A stretch of 64,000 nt of DNA from an uncultured Acetobacteraceae bacterium (GTDB lineage: Bacteria; Pseudomonadota; Alphaproteobacteria; Acetobacterales; Acetobacteraceae). Numbering within the stretch: the first letter of the stretch is position 1; every line of letters begins with the position of its first letter. The notes under the pieces were generated by a model. The model did no database searches. It worked only from the letters and a program-made list of their open reading frames with translations, and was not told the DNA's origin. Where the stretch lies: the NCBI GenBank assembly GCA_946476985.1, contig CAMKWS010000004.1:1-64000 (forward strand), given 5' to 3'. Shown here in pieces: positions 53,691-63,466 of this stretch. The position numbers and the translations under genes are program-made.

Positions 53691-56540
53691 TTGAGCGAGC
53701 CGCACGATATTATTCCTTCTGACCGCCTCCCAGTGACCATTGAGGAGGAGATGCGCTCCTCTTATCTGGCTTATGCGATGTCGGTGATCGTCTCTCGCGC
53801 CCTGCCAGATGTGCGTGATGGCCTCAAGCCGGTGCATCGCCGTATCCTCTACGCTATGCGGGAGAGCGGCTTTACGGCAGATAAACCCTATCGTAAATCG
53901 GCCCGCGCCGTCGGTGACGTCATGGGTAAATATCACCCTCATGGTGATAGCTCGATTTATGACGCTATGGTGCGTATGGCGCAGTCTTGGTCCATGCGTG
54001 TTCGCTTGGTGGATGGGCAGGGGAACTTCGGTTCTGTTGATGGCGATAGTCCAGCGGCTATGCGTTATACAGAGGCTCGCCTCGCGAAGTCTGCTTCCTT
54101 CCTGTTGGATGATATTGATCGCGATACGGTAGCGTTTCAGCCCAACTATGATGAAAGTGAGCAGGAACCTCAGGTTCTGCCAGCAGCTTTCCCGAATCTT
54201 TTGGTTAATGGGGCCTCGGGTATTGCGGTGGGTATGGCAACAAATATCCCACCGCATAATCCGAGTGAGGTGATTGATGCTGTTCTCGCATTAATTGCTA
54301 ATCCGGATATGACTCTCGAAGAGCTGATGCAGATCGTCCCTGGGCCAGATTTCCCTACAGGGGGAATCATTATGGGGCGTCGTGGGATTCGGCAGGCTTA
54401 TGAAACGGGCCGTGGCTCAATTCCTGTGCGTGCACGAGCCGAAATTGAGGAGATTCGTAAAGATCGCTTTGCGATTGTGGTGACGGAGATTCCATATCAG
54501 GTCAATAAAGCGACCCTGCAAGAGAAGATTGCTGACCTCGTCCGCTCGAAAGATATCGAGGGTATTTCTGATATCCGAGACGAGAGTGATCGCTCCGGTA
54601 TGCGAGTGGTTATTGAGCTCAAGCGTGATGCTACCCCCGAAGTGGTGCTGAACCAGCTATATCGGTTTACTCAGCTTCAGACGAGTTTCAGCGTGAATAT
54701 GCTGGCGTTGGATGAAGGCCGCCCACGCACTATGGGGCTGCGGGATGTATTGGATGCCTTCATTCGCTTCCGTGAAGATGTCATTTTACGTCGTGCTCGG
54801 TTTGACCTCGGTAAAGCACGTGACCGTGGGCATTTGCTTGTGGGACTGGTGTTAGCTGTTGCGAATATTGATGAAGTCATCGCTCTGATTCGCTCCGCAC
54901 CAGATGCTGCAACTGCACGTGAACAGTTGATGACACGCACATGGCCAGCGGCGGATGTTGAGCCGTTGCTGGAGCTGATTCACGATGATGGTAATGTGAT
55001 TGTCGATGGGCGCGTACATCTGACAGAAGCTCAGGCGCGCGGCATCCTTGAGTTGCGTTTGCAGCGTTTGACAGGGCTGGAGCGTGAAAAGATTCAGGAT
55101 GAGCTTTCTGAAGTTAGTGCGCGTATCACCGAGCTTTTAGAGATTATTGGTAGCCATGTCCGCCGTATGGAGGTCATGCGTGAGGAGCTAACTGCGGCTC
55201 GTGCTGCCCTCTCTGACCCACGCAGCACGGAGATCTCCGATGCGCTGGGTGATCAATCGGATGAAAGCTTGATTGAGCCGGGGCAGATGGTTGTGACCAT
55301 CACCCGTGAGGGCTTCATCAAGCGGACACCGCTAGATGTCTTCCGTTCGCAGAATCGTGGTGGGCGTGGGCGTACAGCCGCTGGGCGCCGTGGCGATGAT
55401 ATTGTGATCCGCAGCTTTAATGCTCACACTCATCAATGGGTTCTGTTCTTCTCCTCCGGAGGGAAAGCCTATCGGATGAAGGTCTGGCATCTGCCAGAGG
55501 CTGCACCAACAGCTAAGGGGCGTGCGTTGGTGAATCTTCTGCCAGAGTTGGGTGAGGATTCAATTACCGCAGTGCTGCCGCTGCCGCAGGATGAAAGCCT
55601 GTGGGAGGATCTCCACCTTGTCTTTGCAACGGCAAGCGGTAATGTCCGTCGTAACCGCTTAAGCGACTTCCGCAATATTCGTTCCTCTGGATTGATTGCG
55701 ATGAAGCTGGATGAGGGCGATACCCTCATTGGTGTTGCGACATGCCGTGAAGGGCAGGATGTCTTCCTCGCTACACGCAATGCACGGGCGATTCGCTTCC
55801 ATATTACGGATGATGTTTTGCGTGTTTTCGCGGGGCGTGGCAGCACCGGTGTACGCGGTATTCGCCTTGGTGATGGAGACCGTGTCGTTTCTCTTTCTGT
55901 GTTGAATCATGTTGAAGCAACGGTGGAAGAGCGTGCTGCATATCTGCGTGCTGCAAATATGCGCCGTCGTGCCCTAGCTCAGCTTGAAGCTGATGCGCAA
56001 GAAGAGGGGGCCGATGAGGTAAATGAGGAGCAGCTTGATGAAGAAGCTCTTCTAGCCGATAGCCCTTTGAGTGAGGAACGTTACGCTGAGCTTGAGGCGC
56101 AAGAGCAGATCTTGTTGACAGTGACAGATACAGGCTTTGGGCGTCGTTCTTCAGCTTATGACTATCGTACATCTGGTCGTGGTGGGCAGGGCCTCAATAA
56201 CATGACCTTCTCTACAGCGCGTCGTGGTCGTGAAGTTGTCGGAACGCTCGTCACGCTGGATGGCACCGATGTCATGATGGTTACTGATAAAGGGCGTTTG
56301 ATCCGCCTGCCTGTGGCTCAGGTGCGTGTCATGTCCCGCCAGGCTGGGGGAGTGACCCTCTTCCGTGTGGATGGTGATGAGCGTGTCATTAGTGTGTTCC
56401 CCGTGATGGAGGATGCTTCAGATGATGAAGAGTCTTCCGAGGATGTGAATGATACTGCCGCTGAGGGGAGTGAGGTTTCCTCTGAGGGCGCATCAGAACA
56501 AGCAAGTGCTGGGGAAGAGACCGGAGAGGCGGGTGAGTAA
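53691..56540 (+). CDS. gyrA: DNA gyrase subunit A
   Basis: Type II topoisomerase A subunit. TTG at 53691 (GGTGGA at 53679-53684) gives [21 protein letters not shown], the family start, 949 aa; an upstream ATG at 53637 adds 18 unlikely residues. Catalytic Tyr126 in AAMRYTEA; the quinolone region [15 protein letters not shown] has Ser87 and Asp91 (E. coli Ser83 and Asp87), so no classic resistance change. The GyrA box is [10 protein letters not shown]. The C-terminal domain holds an insert of about 65 charged residues (long numbering about 760-825), and the end is strongly acidic. Overlaps coaD by 8 bp. Confidence 0.96.
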   Translation: MSEPHDIIPSDRLPVTIEEEMRSSYLAYAMSVIVSRALPDVRDGLKPVHRRILYAMRESGFTADKPYRKSARAVGDVMGKYHPHGDSSIYDAMVRMAQSWSMRVRLVDGQGNFGSVDGDSPAAMRYTEARLAKSASFLLDDIDRDTVAFQPNYDESEQEPQVLPAAFPNLLVNGASGIAVGMATNIPPHNPSEVIDAVLALIANPDMTLEELMQIVPGPDFPTGGIIMGRRGIRQAYETGRGSIPVRARAEIEEIRKDRFAIVVTEIPYQVNKATLQEKIADLVRSKDIEGISDIRDESDRSGMRVVIELKRDATPEVVLNQLYRFTQLQTSFSVNMLALDEGRPRTMGLRDVLDAFIRFREDVILRRARFDLGKARDRGHLLVGLVLAVANIDEVIALIRSAPDAATAREQLMTRTWPAADVEPLLELIHDDGNVIVDGRVHLTEAQARGILELRLQRLTGLEREKIQDELSEVSARITELLEIIGSHVRRMEVMREELTAARAALSDPRSTEISDALGDQSDESLIEPGQMVVTITREGFIKRTPLDVFRSQNRGGRGRTAAGRRGDDIVIRSFNAHTHQWVLFFSSGGKAYRMKVWHLPEAAPTAKGRALVNLLPELGEDSITAVLPLPQDESLWEDLHLVFATASGNVRRNRLSDFRNIRSSGLIAMKLDEGDTLIGVATCREGQDVFLATRNARAIRFHITDDVLRVFAGRGSTGVRGIRLGDGDRVVSLSVLNHVEATVEERAAYLRAANMRRRALAQLEADAQEEGADEVNEEQLDEEALLADSPLSEERYAELEAQEQILLTVTDTGFGRRSSAYDYRTSGRGGQGLNNMTFSTARRGREVVGTLVTLDGTDVMMVTDKGRLIRLPVAQVRVMSRQAGGVTLFRVDGDERVISVFPVMEDASDDEESSEDVNDTAAEGSEVSSEGASEQASAGEETGEAGE

Positions 56541-57033
56541 TCCGCGTATCGGGTTTTATCCCGGCACGTTTGACCCGGTCACGTTCGGACATTTGGATGT
56601 GATCGACCGTGCGGCGGCGTTATTTGAACATGTGGTGGTGGGGGTGGCGATTAATGATGCCAAAGCCCCGCTGCTTGGGTTTGAGGAGCGTTTGGAGCTT
56701 GTGCGTCAAGAAGTCTCAGGTCTTCCTCATGGAGAGCGTATCTCTGTTATTGGGTTTGATCGCCTTTTAGTGGATGCCGTGCGGCAGGTGGGGGCAGGGA
56801 CGGTGATTCGTGGCCTGCGCTCGGCTGGTGATTTTGATTTTGAAACACAGCTTTCTGGAGCGTTGCGGCGTCTAGCACCGGAGATTGAGACGGTCTTTCT
56901 CTTAGCATCAGAGGCGCACCGCACAACGGCGAGTCGTATTGTGAAGGAAATTGCTCGTCTTGGTGGTGATATTGCCCCGTTTGTAAGCCCCAAAACGGCA
57001 GAACGTGTGAGAGAAAAACTCGCACAACGCTAA
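56533..57033 (+). CDS. coaD: Phosphopantetheine adenylyltransferase
   Basis: Penultimate coenzyme A step: adds AMP to 4'-phosphopantetheine. GTG at 56533 overlaps the end of gyrA by 8 bp with GGAGAGGCGG before it; 167 aa. Signature [24 protein letters not shown] (TxGH), [30 protein letters not shown] and [22 protein letters not shown] with the second motif. An earlier start inside gyrA is possible only on paper. Likely co-transcribed with gyrA. Confidence 0.95.
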   Translation: MSNPRIGFYPGTFDPVTFGHLDVIDRAAALFEHVVVGVAINDAKAPLLGFEERLELVRQEVSGLPHGERISVIGFDRLLVDAVRQVGAGTVIRGLRSAGDFDFETQLSGALRRLAPEIETVFLLASEAHRTTASRIVKEIARLGGDIAPFVSPKTAERVREKLAQR

Positions 57034-57142
57034 GAGAGCATAGCTTTATTATCGTTTTCCCTTGCCATCCTCAGAAAAGAGACACTCTCAATACTAAAGA
57101 GGTGGCGAGGTGCGTAACCTTTAGCTCAAGGAGAGCATTATT

Positions 57143-57625
57143 ATGGCTGACCAAAACTCAGTTGGTGGAAAACTCGTTTTAGAACTTACACATGGTAAGG
57201 TTGTCATTGCGTTACGCCCAGACCTTGCGCCGAAGGCAGCAGAGCGCCTTGCGACATTGGCAAAAGAAGGCTTCTATGATGGTGTGAAATTCCATCGCGT
57301 GATTGAAGGCTTCATGGCTCAAGGTGGTGATCCAACAGGTACAGGTACAGGCGGCAGCTCTTACCCAGACCTGCCGGCTGAGTTCACACGTGAGGCAGCT
57401 TTTGAGCGTGGTACGTTAGGTATGGCTCGCACGATGAATCCGAACTCAGCTAATAGCCAGTTCTTTATCATGTTTGATAAGATTCCTTCGCTGGATGGCC
57501 AGTATACAATTGCTGGACAGGTGATCGAAGGAATGGAAGCCGTTGATAAGCTAAAACGTGGTTCTGGTGCATCTGGCATGGTGAAGGACCCAGACCATAT
57601 CGTTCGTGCTTATATTGAGGATTAA
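57143..57625 (+). CDS. ppiB: Cyclophilin-type peptidyl-prolyl cis-trans isomerase
   Basis: 160-aa cytoplasmic cyclophilin without signal peptide. FHRVIEGFMAQGGDPTGTGTGGSSYPDLPAEF contains catalytic Arg; GTLGMARTMNPNSANSQFFIMFDKIPSLDGQYTIAGQVIEGMEAVDKL follows. AGGAGAG at 57129-57135 and ATG. Downstream of coaD by 109 bp. Confidence 0.95.
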   Translation: MADQNSVGGKLVLELTHGKVVIALRPDLAPKAAERLATLAKEGFYDGVKFHRVIEGFMAQGGDPTGTGTGGSSYPDLPAEFTREAAFERGTLGMARTMNPNSANSQFFIMFDKIPSLDGQYTIAGQVIEGMEAVDKLKRGSGASGMVKDPDHIVRAYIED

Positions 57626-57701
57626 TGATTATTAAGGGGAGTTTTAGAACTCTCTGAGATTAGAAAATAATCATTAAAATAACTTTCTCACCGGAGTGGG
57701 G

Positions 57702-57730
57702 TTGACGCCTCCCCGGTGAGACTGTAGATA
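57702..57730 (+). promoter_or_regulatory. sigma70 promoter of tRNA-Lys/tRNA-Leu
   Basis: -35 TTGACG (57702-57707), 17-bp spacer, -10 TAGATA (57725-57730), 12 bp before the first tRNA. The -35 and spacer lie within an inverted repeat (CTCACCGG ... CCGGTGAG) that may also end ppiB transcription. Confidence 0.8.
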
Positions 57731-57742
57731 GCCTCCTCAAGT

Positions 57743-57818
57743 GAACCGGTAGCTCAGTTGGTAGAGCATTCGACTTTTAATCGAATGGTCCTGGGTTCGA
57801 GTCCCAGCCGGTTCACCA
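57743..57818 (+). tRNA. tRNA-Lys (anticodon TTT)
   Basis: 76 nt with encoded CCA. Acceptor GAACCGG / CCGGTTC, anticodon arm ATTCGACTTTTAATCGAAT with TTT, T arm CTGGGTTCGAGTCCCAG. Confidence 0.98.
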
Positions 57819-57835
57819 TGCTCGCAAGAGAGTGT

Positions 57836-57922
57836 GCCCAGATGGCGGAATTGGTAGACGCGCAGGCTTCAGGTGCCTGTGTCCGCAAGGACGTGGAAGT
57901 TCGAGTCTTCTTCTGGGCACCA
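57836..57922 (+). tRNA. tRNA-Leu (anticodon CAG)
   Basis: 87 nt with a long variable arm and encoded CCA. Acceptor GCCCAGA / TCTGGGC; anticodon arm AGGCTTCAGGTGCCT with CAG; follows tRNA-Lys by 17 bp, probably one transcript. Confidence 0.97.
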
Positions 57923-58503
57923 TACATTTTCCTTTAAAAATAATAGCAGCATTAGGTGTCACGCAGGCGGTTTTTGTTTTCCTACTGTGTGTATCGTGCC
58001 TTTGTGATGGCTGGGAGCCATGTTGCGAAGAGGTGGAGAAATGTTCTTCCTCATTGCATTGATAATGTTTGTTATATGATATTTTATTATAGGTACTGAT
58101 GCTGGTTTTTATTGTTTGGTATGAGTGCTGTAAGTCTTTATTTTGATGATTTAAAGTATATATAAAATATCGTATGAGTATTCTTGTATATTTAGGGTCA
58201 TTCTTGTCCCATTTTTTATTTTTTGATAAATGTCAAATAGCATAAATATTATTGTATATTGATTGTTGGGTATCTAATTTTTGAGGGGTTCATCGCTCGT
58301 CATTAAAGGATGAGATAAGCAGGGTGCTGAAATTCTCTTATAAGAGTTATTAAAAATAACGATTTACTTCCCCTACCCCCTGCCGATAGTATAACAACGC
58401 AATGTGTAGTGGTGACGTGCGAGCGATTTTGTCGTGTAGCGAATAAGTTGGCGCTATGCAGTCTGTAGAGACATCATATCCATTGAATGGGGAAATGATC
58501 AGG
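57923..58503. other. Long AT-rich region upstream of katG
   Basis: About 580 bp without a convincing gene. Very AT-rich at 58040-58340, which often marks curved DNA or regulator sites. It should contain the katG promoter; I could not identify a symmetrical OxyR or Fur box. GGGGA (58489-58493) is the katG ribosome site. Confidence 0.6.
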
Positions 58504-60747
58504 ATGAAACTTAAGAATTTCGGAGCAGCGCTGCTTATTGCCAGCACGACTCTGTCATCCTTTGCTTCTGTTGCTATGGCAGCTGATGCACCTGCACCTA
58601 ACCAGTATTACTGGCCAAAAGGTGTGGATCTGACAAAGCTTCGTGACCACGACTCTGAGTCAAATCCTTTTGGTGCAAGCTACTACGCTTCTTACCACAA
58701 GAAATTTGAACAGCTGGACCTGCAGGAAGTCCGTAAGGACATTGAGAAGGTCATGCTGACCTCTCAGCCTTGGTGGCCAGCCGACTACGGCAATTATGGT
58801 CCGTTTTTCATTCGTATGGCTTGGCATAATGCCGGTACATACCGTGCGATCGATGGTCGCGGTGGTGAGGAAGGTGCTCAGCAGCGCTTCGCTCAGCAGA
58901 ATGACTGGCCAGATAACGCTAGCCTCGATAAGGCAAAACGTCTTCTGTGGCCTGTTAAGAAGAAATACGGTGAGAAGATCTCCTGGGGTGACTTGATCGT
59001 CCTGACAGGTGATGTTGCTCTGAACCAGATGGGCTTTAAGACCCTTGGTTTTGCTGGTGGCCGTCCTGATGATTGGCAGTCCGAGCTGATCTACTGGGGT
59101 CCAGGTACATCCTTCTTCCCGAACAAGGCTTCCTTCCAGGCACCTAAGGGTAAGCTTGCTCACCCGCTGGCTGCTACACACATGGGTCTGATCTATGTGA
59201 ACCCAGAAGGTCCTAACGGCGATCCTAACCCAGCTAAAGCTGCTGCTATGATTCGTCTGGCCTTCGGTCGTATGGCTATGAACGATGAAGAGACAGTTGC
59301 TCTTATCGCTGGTGGTCACACATTCGGTAAGGCACATGGTGCTCACCCGAACTCCTGCCTGAGCGGTTCTCCGATCACAAACGGTGTTGAGCAGCAAGGT
59401 CTTGGTTGGGTTGATCACTGCATCAAGGGCAAGCGTACAGCTGATGACGCAAGCACCAGTGGTCTTGAGGGTGCATGGTCTGCTGACCCAATCCACTTCA
59501 CGACACAGTACATTGACAACCTCCTTGGCAATGACTGGGTCCTGACAAAGAGCCCAACAGGTGCTCATCAGTGGGTTCCAAAAGATGCTCAGAAAGTTGT
59601 GCCTGACGCAGCTTTCCCTGGCGATGCATCCAAGATGCACCCACTCATGATGTTCACAACAGACATCGCTCTGAAGACAGATCCTGCTTACCGCAAGATC
59701 ATTCAGCGTTGGTCTGAGCATCCAAACGAATTTGCTGATGCCTTTGCTCGTGCATGGTTCAAGCTGGTCGTTCGTGACATGGGTCCAAAGAGCCGTTACT
59801 TCGGTAGCGAAGTTCCAAAAGAGACCTTCGTATGGCAGGATCCGATCCCAACACCTAGCTACAAGCAGATCAACCAGTCTGATATCCGCGACCTGAAGAA
59901 ACAGATCGCTGCTACAGGCCTGTCCGATCGTGAGCTGATCAAAACAGCATGGGCTGCAGCATCTTCTCACCGTGTTACAGACCACCGTGGTGGTGCTAAC
60001 GGTGGCCGTCTGGCTCTTATGCCTCAGAACGGTTGGGCTGTTAACGATCCGCAGGAGCTGAAGGTTGTTCTTCCTAAGCTTGAGCAGATCCGTGACAAGT
60101 TCAACTCTCACCACAGCAGCCGTCAGGTTTCTCTGGCTGACTTGATCGTTCTGTCCGGTAACGTTGGTCTTGAAAATGCAGCTAAGAAAGCTGGCGTGGA
60201 CATCAAGGTTCCGTTTGCAGCTGGTCGTGGTGATGCGACACAGGAGCAGACAGATGTTGCGTCCTTCAACCTGCTTGAGCCAACAGCTGATGCGTTCCGT
60301 AACTACTACCGCGCAGACCTGGATGGCACACCGCCTCTGAAGGCTCTGGTTGACAAAGCAAGCACACTGAACCTGACCATCCCTGAGATGACAGTGCTTC
60401 TGGGTGGTATGCGTACACTGGATGTCAATACAGCTCATTCTCAGAATGGCGTGCTGACAAAAACACCAGGTGCTCTGACACGTGACTTCTTCTCCAACGT
60501 CCTGACAATGGATACACGTTGGCAGAAGGTTCCTGGTCATGCTGATCTGTTCGAAGGTTTTGACCGTACAACTGGTCAGAAACTGTGGACAGCAACAGAT
60601 GTTGACTTGGTGTTCTCTGCTAACCCAGAGCTGCGTGCAGTTGCTGAGGTCTATGCTTCTGACGATGCCAAAGAGAAGTTCTATGCAGACTTCGTGAAGG
60701 CATGGACAAAGGTCATGAACCTCGATCGCTTCGATCTGCAGCGTTAA
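58504..60747 (+). CDS. katG: Secreted (periplasmic) catalase-peroxidase KatG
   Basis: Bifunctional heme enzyme that destroys hydrogen peroxide and can oxidise donors. From ATG at 58504 the protein is 747 aa with a clear signal peptide [26 protein letters not shown], cut about residue 26 before ADAPAP, so it is a periplasmic type like KatP of E. coli O157. Active site: R104, W107, H108 (IRMAWHNAG), proximal H272 ([11 protein letters not shown]), and the Met-Tyr-Trp adduct residues W107, Y231 and M257. Codons are strongly biased (CGT, GGT, CTG), suggesting high expression. Second half is the usual degenerate duplicate. Followed by a cupredoxin and cytochrome b561. Confidence 0.97.
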   Translation: MKLKNFGAALLIASTTLSSFASVAMAADAPAPNQYYWPKGVDLTKLRDHDSESNPFGASYYASYHKKFEQLDLQEVRKDIEKVMLTSQPWWPADYGNYGPFFIRMAWHNAGTYRAIDGRGGEEGAQQRFAQQNDWPDNASLDKAKRLLWPVKKKYGEKISWGDLIVLTGDVALNQMGFKTLGFAGGRPDDWQSELIYWGPGTSFFPNKASFQAPKGKLAHPLAATHMGLIYVNPEGPNGDPNPAKAAAMIRLAFGRMAMNDEETVALIAGGHTFGKAHGAHPNSCLSGSPITNGVEQQGLGWVDHCIKGKRTADDASTSGLEGAWSADPIHFTTQYIDNLLGNDWVLTKSPTGAHQWVPKDAQKVVPDAAFPGDASKMHPLMMFTTDIALKTDPAYRKIIQRWSEHPNEFADAFARAWFKLVVRDMGPKSRYFGSEVPKETFVWQDPIPTPSYKQINQSDIRDLKKQIAATGLSDRELIKTAWAAASSHRVTDHRGGANGGRLALMPQNGWAVNDPQELKVVLPKLEQIRDKFNSHHSSRQVSLADLIVLSGNVGLENAAKKAGVDIKVPFAAGRGDATQEQTDVASFNLLEPTADAFRNYYRADLDGTPPLKALVDKASTLNLTIPEMTVLLGGMRTLDVNTAHSQNGVLTKTPGALTRDFFSNVLTMDTRWQKVPGHADLFEGFDRTTGQKLWTATDVDLVFSANPELRAVAEVYASDDAKEKFYADFVKAWTKVMNLDRFDLQR

Positions 60748-60783
60748 TCGTTTTTCTCTAGTTAGAGAATAACAATGGATCAT

Positions 60784-60804
60784 CCCGCCGGTTTTTCCGG
60801 CGGG
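60784..60804. repeat. GC-rich palindrome between katG and cupredoxin
   Basis: Perfect 8-bp stem CCCGCCGG / CCGGCGGG around a TTTTT loop. No T run follows, so it may be an attenuator or mRNA stabiliser rather than a full terminator. Confidence 0.7.
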
Positions 60805-60823
60805 GTGTGAAGTGGAGGATAGT

Positions 60824-61258
60824 ATGTTGAAATTTGTTGGTGGGGCTTTAGCTCTCTTCATGGCAACGACTCTGTCCGCCACAGCGGCAACGGTCGATGT
60901 CAAAATGCTGAGCAGTGGTTACTCTTTTGAGCCAGCTATTGTTCATATTCATTCTGGTGACAGCGTGCATTTTATCCCTGCTGATAAGGGGCATAATGCT
61001 CAGTCCATCGCTGGGATGATCCCTGATGGGGCGCAGGCTTTCAGCGTTCCTTTTAGTCAGGAAAAAACGATCCAGTTCACAAAATCCGGTCTTTATGGCT
61101 ATAAGTGCCTCCCGCATTTTGCTCTGGGTATGGTGGGTCTGATTGTTGTTGATAATGCCAACAACGAAGCTCAGGCTCGTAAAGTGCCACTATTTGGTGG
61201 TGCGAAGCGTCGCTTTACACAGTTGTTTAATCAACTAGATGGCAACGCTGGTAAATAA
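60824..61258 (+). CDS. Pseudoazurin-like type 1 copper protein (cupredoxin)
   Basis: 144-aa periplasmic blue-copper protein. Signal peptide MLKFVGGALALFMATTLSATAA. Copper ligands: H57 in ADKGHNAQSI, and C95, H98, M103 in YKCLPHFALGM, the C-x2-H-x4-M spacing of pseudoazurin/amicyanin. Start at ATG 60824 with GGAGG five bases before; an in-frame ATG upstream (60812) is unlikely. 76 bp after katG with a palindrome between. A small electron carrier; a KatG or terminal reductase partner is inferred. Confidence 0.9.
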   Translation: MLKFVGGALALFMATTLSATAATVDVKMLSSGYSFEPAIVHIHSGDSVHFIPADKGHNAQSIAGMIPDGAQAFSVPFSQEKTIQFTKSGLYGYKCLPHFALGMVGLIVVDNANNEAQARKVPLFGGAKRRFTQLFNQLDGNAGK

Positions 61259-61295
61259 GATTTTTGGCATTTTGCCTAAGAATCAGTTACTGTGG

Positions 61296-61339
61296 AATCG
61301 GTCCTTTTAACTATTTGTAGTTAGGGGCCGATTTTTTTT
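61296..61339 (+). terminator. Terminator after cupredoxin
   Basis: Long stem AATCGG...TTTTAACTA / TAGTTAGGGGCCGATT followed by TTTTTTT. It covers the first possible ATG of cytochrome b561 (61340), which is why the later GTG start was chosen for that gene. Confidence 0.85.
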
Positions 61340-61363
61340 ATGTCCTGTTCATGGAGAGAAGAC

Positions 61364-61960
61364 GTGTCAGACACTACGGAAACAATGTCTACTCAGACAG
61401 CACGTTATAGTAGCGTGGCGATAGCCCTTCACTGGATAATTGCTCTGCTTGTTCTGACATTGATTGCGCTTGGGCTGTATATGGATCACGCCTCTATTGA
61501 CGATCCTACGCCTTTGCATAATCTCCATAAAGCTCTTGGCATTTTAGTCATGCTGCTGGTGGTGGTGCGTATTATTTGGCGCCTTACACATAAGGCCCCG
61601 TCCTTACCGCAGGATATGCCAAAGCAGCAGCGTATTGCGGCTATGAGTGTTGAGGGTATTCTTTATATTTTCCAGATTCTTATGCCGGCAACGGGGTGGC
61701 TTGCTATGTCTGCGATTGCGGCACCTGTTGTGATGTTTGGTCTATTTTCATGGCCTAATATACCGCTGCCAGAGAGTGTGTTAGAGAGCGGCTCTCTTTC
61801 TACAATTCTGTTCCCGCTGCACCAGTGGCTTTCATGGTTTTTTGCAGGGTTTATTGCGCTGCATATTTTAGCCGCTTTGTATCATCGTATTATTCGGCGA
61901 GATCAGATTATTTTTAGAATGTTGCCAGAGCGTTGTGCTCCTAAAGACGATGCCCGTTAA
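61364..61960 (+). CDS. Cytochrome b561-family membrane protein
   Basis: 198-aa four-helix di-heme membrane cytochrome from GTG at 61364 (GGAGAGAAGAC before it); the ATG at 61340 is in the terminator. Heme His candidates: ALHWIIALLVLTLIALGLYM, LHNLHKALGILVMLLVV, LHQWLSWFFAGFIALHILAALYHRII. Bacterial b561 proteins pass electrons between quinol and periplasmic acceptors. It is separated from the cupredoxin by a terminator, so it may have its own promoter, but gene order suggests a functional link with katG. Confidence 0.88.
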   Translation: MSDTTETMSTQTARYSSVAIALHWIIALLVLTLIALGLYMDHASIDDPTPLHNLHKALGILVMLLVVVRIIWRLTHKAPSLPQDMPKQQRIAAMSVEGILYIFQILMPATGWLAMSAIAAPVVMFGLFSWPNIPLPESVLESGSLSTILFPLHQWLSWFFAGFIALHILAALYHRIIRRDQIIFRMLPERCAPKDDAR

Positions 61961-61971
61961 GTTGCATGTTG

Positions 61972-62004
61972 AAATACCCTCGGTAAATCCGGGGGTATTT
62001 TTTT
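61972..62004 (+). terminator. Terminator after cytochrome b561
   Basis: Stem AAATACCC (61972-61979) with inner CGG/CCG / GGGTATTT (61993-62000), then a T run. Confidence 0.9.
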
Positions 62005-62117
62005 ATGGCGTGTAAATTTTCTATCCTTTTGTGTGAATTATTCTAAGCTTCTGTTGTGCAAGGATCAGAGAGCTGATTGGATAGTTCGGCTAGGTAAATG
62101 AGGATGGAGACGAATAT

Positions 62118-63404
62118 ATGGCGCAGTCAGACCATAAAAAGAGCCATATTGGTGCATATAAGCTGCACCCCCAAACGCAAATGTTGAATTACGGTTATGA
62201 CCCAACCCTTTCAGAAGGGGCTGTAAAACCGCCTGTTTTTCTCACATCAACATTTATTTTCCCTACTGCTGAAGATGGGCGGGATTTTTTTGATTATGCC
62301 GCTGGCCGTAAAACGCCTCCGGAAGGGAAAGGGCAGGGGCTGGTTTATTCCCGCTTTAATCATCCCAATAGTGAAATTGTTGAAGATCGTCTGGCCCTTT
62401 ATGAAGAGGCAGAAAAGGCGGCTTTATTCTCATCAGGTATGTCTGCGATTGCAACAACATTGCTGGCTTATGCGCGACCTGGTGATGTGGTTTTACATTC
62501 TCAGCCTCTCTATGGTGGGACAGAGACACTCTTGATGAAGACAATGGCCTCATTAGGAGTAAAGGCGATTGGCTTTGGAAGTTCTGGCGTAGATGCAGAG
62601 GCCATGCGTGCGGCAGCAGATGAGGCGGTGCAGATGGGGCGTGTGTCACTCATCTTGCTAGAAACCCCTGCCAACCCGACAAATGGGCTTGTTGATATTT
62701 CTTTGGTCTGTCGTATTGCAGAGGAATTGGAGATAAAACAGGGGTATCGTCCCATTATTGCGTGTGACAATACCTTACTTGGGCCTCTTTATCAGAAGCC
62801 GCTGCAGCATGGGGCAGATCTTTCCCTTTATTCTTTGACAAAATATGTTGGCGGTCATTCTGATCTTGTGGCAGGCGCAGTGTTAGGACGTGAGGAGATA
62901 TTACGTCCTGTTCGCCAGTTACGTGGGGCAATTGGGACACATTTAGACCCACATAGCTGCTGGATGTTAGGGCGCTCTTTAGAAACGCTTGCGTTGCGGA
63001 TGGAGTGTGCGTCACGAAATGCAGAGCGTGTAGCTGCATTTTTGGCAGATCATAGCAAGGTGAAAGCTGTTTATTTCCCAGCCTTTTATGAAGCAGATAC
63101 GCCTGAAGGTCGCGTTTATGCACGCCAGTGCAGTGGCCCGGGGTCAACATTCTCATTTGACATTTCTGGTGGGCAAGAGGCGGCGTATCGTTTCTTGAAT
63201 GCGTTGAAAATTATGAAGCTAGCTGTAAGTTTGGGGGGAACGGAAACTCTCGCTAGCCATCCAGCAACTATGACACATTCTGGTGTGCCGGTTGAGATGC
63301 GTGAGCGCATTGGTGTCACAGGCGCAACTGTACGGCTCTCTATTGGGGTTGAGCATGTGGATGACTTGCTGCTGGATCTAGAGCAAGCTCTCGAAGTCGC
63401 TTAA
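62118..63404 (+). CDS. Cys/Met-metabolism PLP enzyme (cystathionine gamma-synthase / methionine gamma-lyase family)
   Basis: 428-aa fold-type I PLP enzyme. PLP Lys242 in [30 protein letters not shown] and [56 protein letters not shown] of the MGL/CGS family. The N-terminal 35 residues are longer than in MetB. Substrate is not decidable: trans-sulfuration (MetB), O-acylhomoserine sulfhydrylation (MetZ) or lyase activity. Next to a MetI-type permease on the opposite strand, which favours methionine metabolism. GGATGG before the ATG. Terminated at 63409. Confidence 0.9.
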   Translation: MAQSDHKKSHIGAYKLHPQTQMLNYGYDPTLSEGAVKPPVFLTSTFIFPTAEDGRDFFDYAAGRKTPPEGKGQGLVYSRFNHPNSEIVEDRLALYEEAEKAALFSSGMSAIATTLLAYARPGDVVLHSQPLYGGTETLLMKTMASLGVKAIGFGSSGVDAEAMRAAADEAVQMGRVSLILLETPANPTNGLVDISLVCRIAEELEIKQGYRPIIACDNTLLGPLYQKPLQHGADLSLYSLTKYVGGHSDLVAGAVLGREEILRPVRQLRGAIGTHLDPHSCWMLGRSLETLALRMECASRNAERVAAFLADHSKVKAVYFPAFYEADTPEGRVYARQCSGPGSTFSFDISGGQEAAYRFLNALKIMKLAVSLGGTETLASHPATMTHSGVPVEMRERIGVTGATVRLSIGVEHVDDLLLDLEQALEVA

Positions 63405-63408
63405 ATAA

Positions 63409-63452
63409 AATAAGGGCACCTAGATATGTTGGTCTTAGGTGCCCTTATTTTT
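63409..63452. terminator. Bidirectional terminator between PLP enzyme and metI
   Basis: Stem of about 14 bp, AATAAGGGCACCTA (63409-63422) / TTAGGTGCCCTTATT (63435-63449), with T runs on both sides. Serves both converging genes. Confidence 0.93.
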
Positions 63453-63466
63453 GATAATGGTATGGG

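Noticed and set aside
53934-53975. Quinolone resistance changes in gyrA
   Set aside because: The residues equal to E. coli Ser83 and Asp87 are Ser and Asp, so no classic resistance mutation is present.
58350-58503. OxyR or Fur operator upstream of katG
   Set aside because: No symmetrical ATAG-type or GATAAT-type box of good quality could be seen; an AT-rich region alone is not evidence.
58660-60903. 747-codon open frame antisense to katG
   Set aside because: It mirrors katG, whose strongly biased codons remove stops on the other strand; its translation has no family features and an odd Cys/Val-rich composition.
61340-61363. ATG at 61340 as the start of cytochrome b561
   Set aside because: It lies in the T run of the terminator of the preceding gene, while GTG at 61364 has a ribosome site.
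62066-62110. Possible SAM-II/SAM-V-like riboswitch before the PLP enzyme (AGCTGATT ... CGGCTAGGTAAATG)
   Set aside because: Only a 5-bp stem with a wobble and a short conserved-looking word; the key GCTAAA part and loop lengths do not fit. A covariance-model search would settle it.
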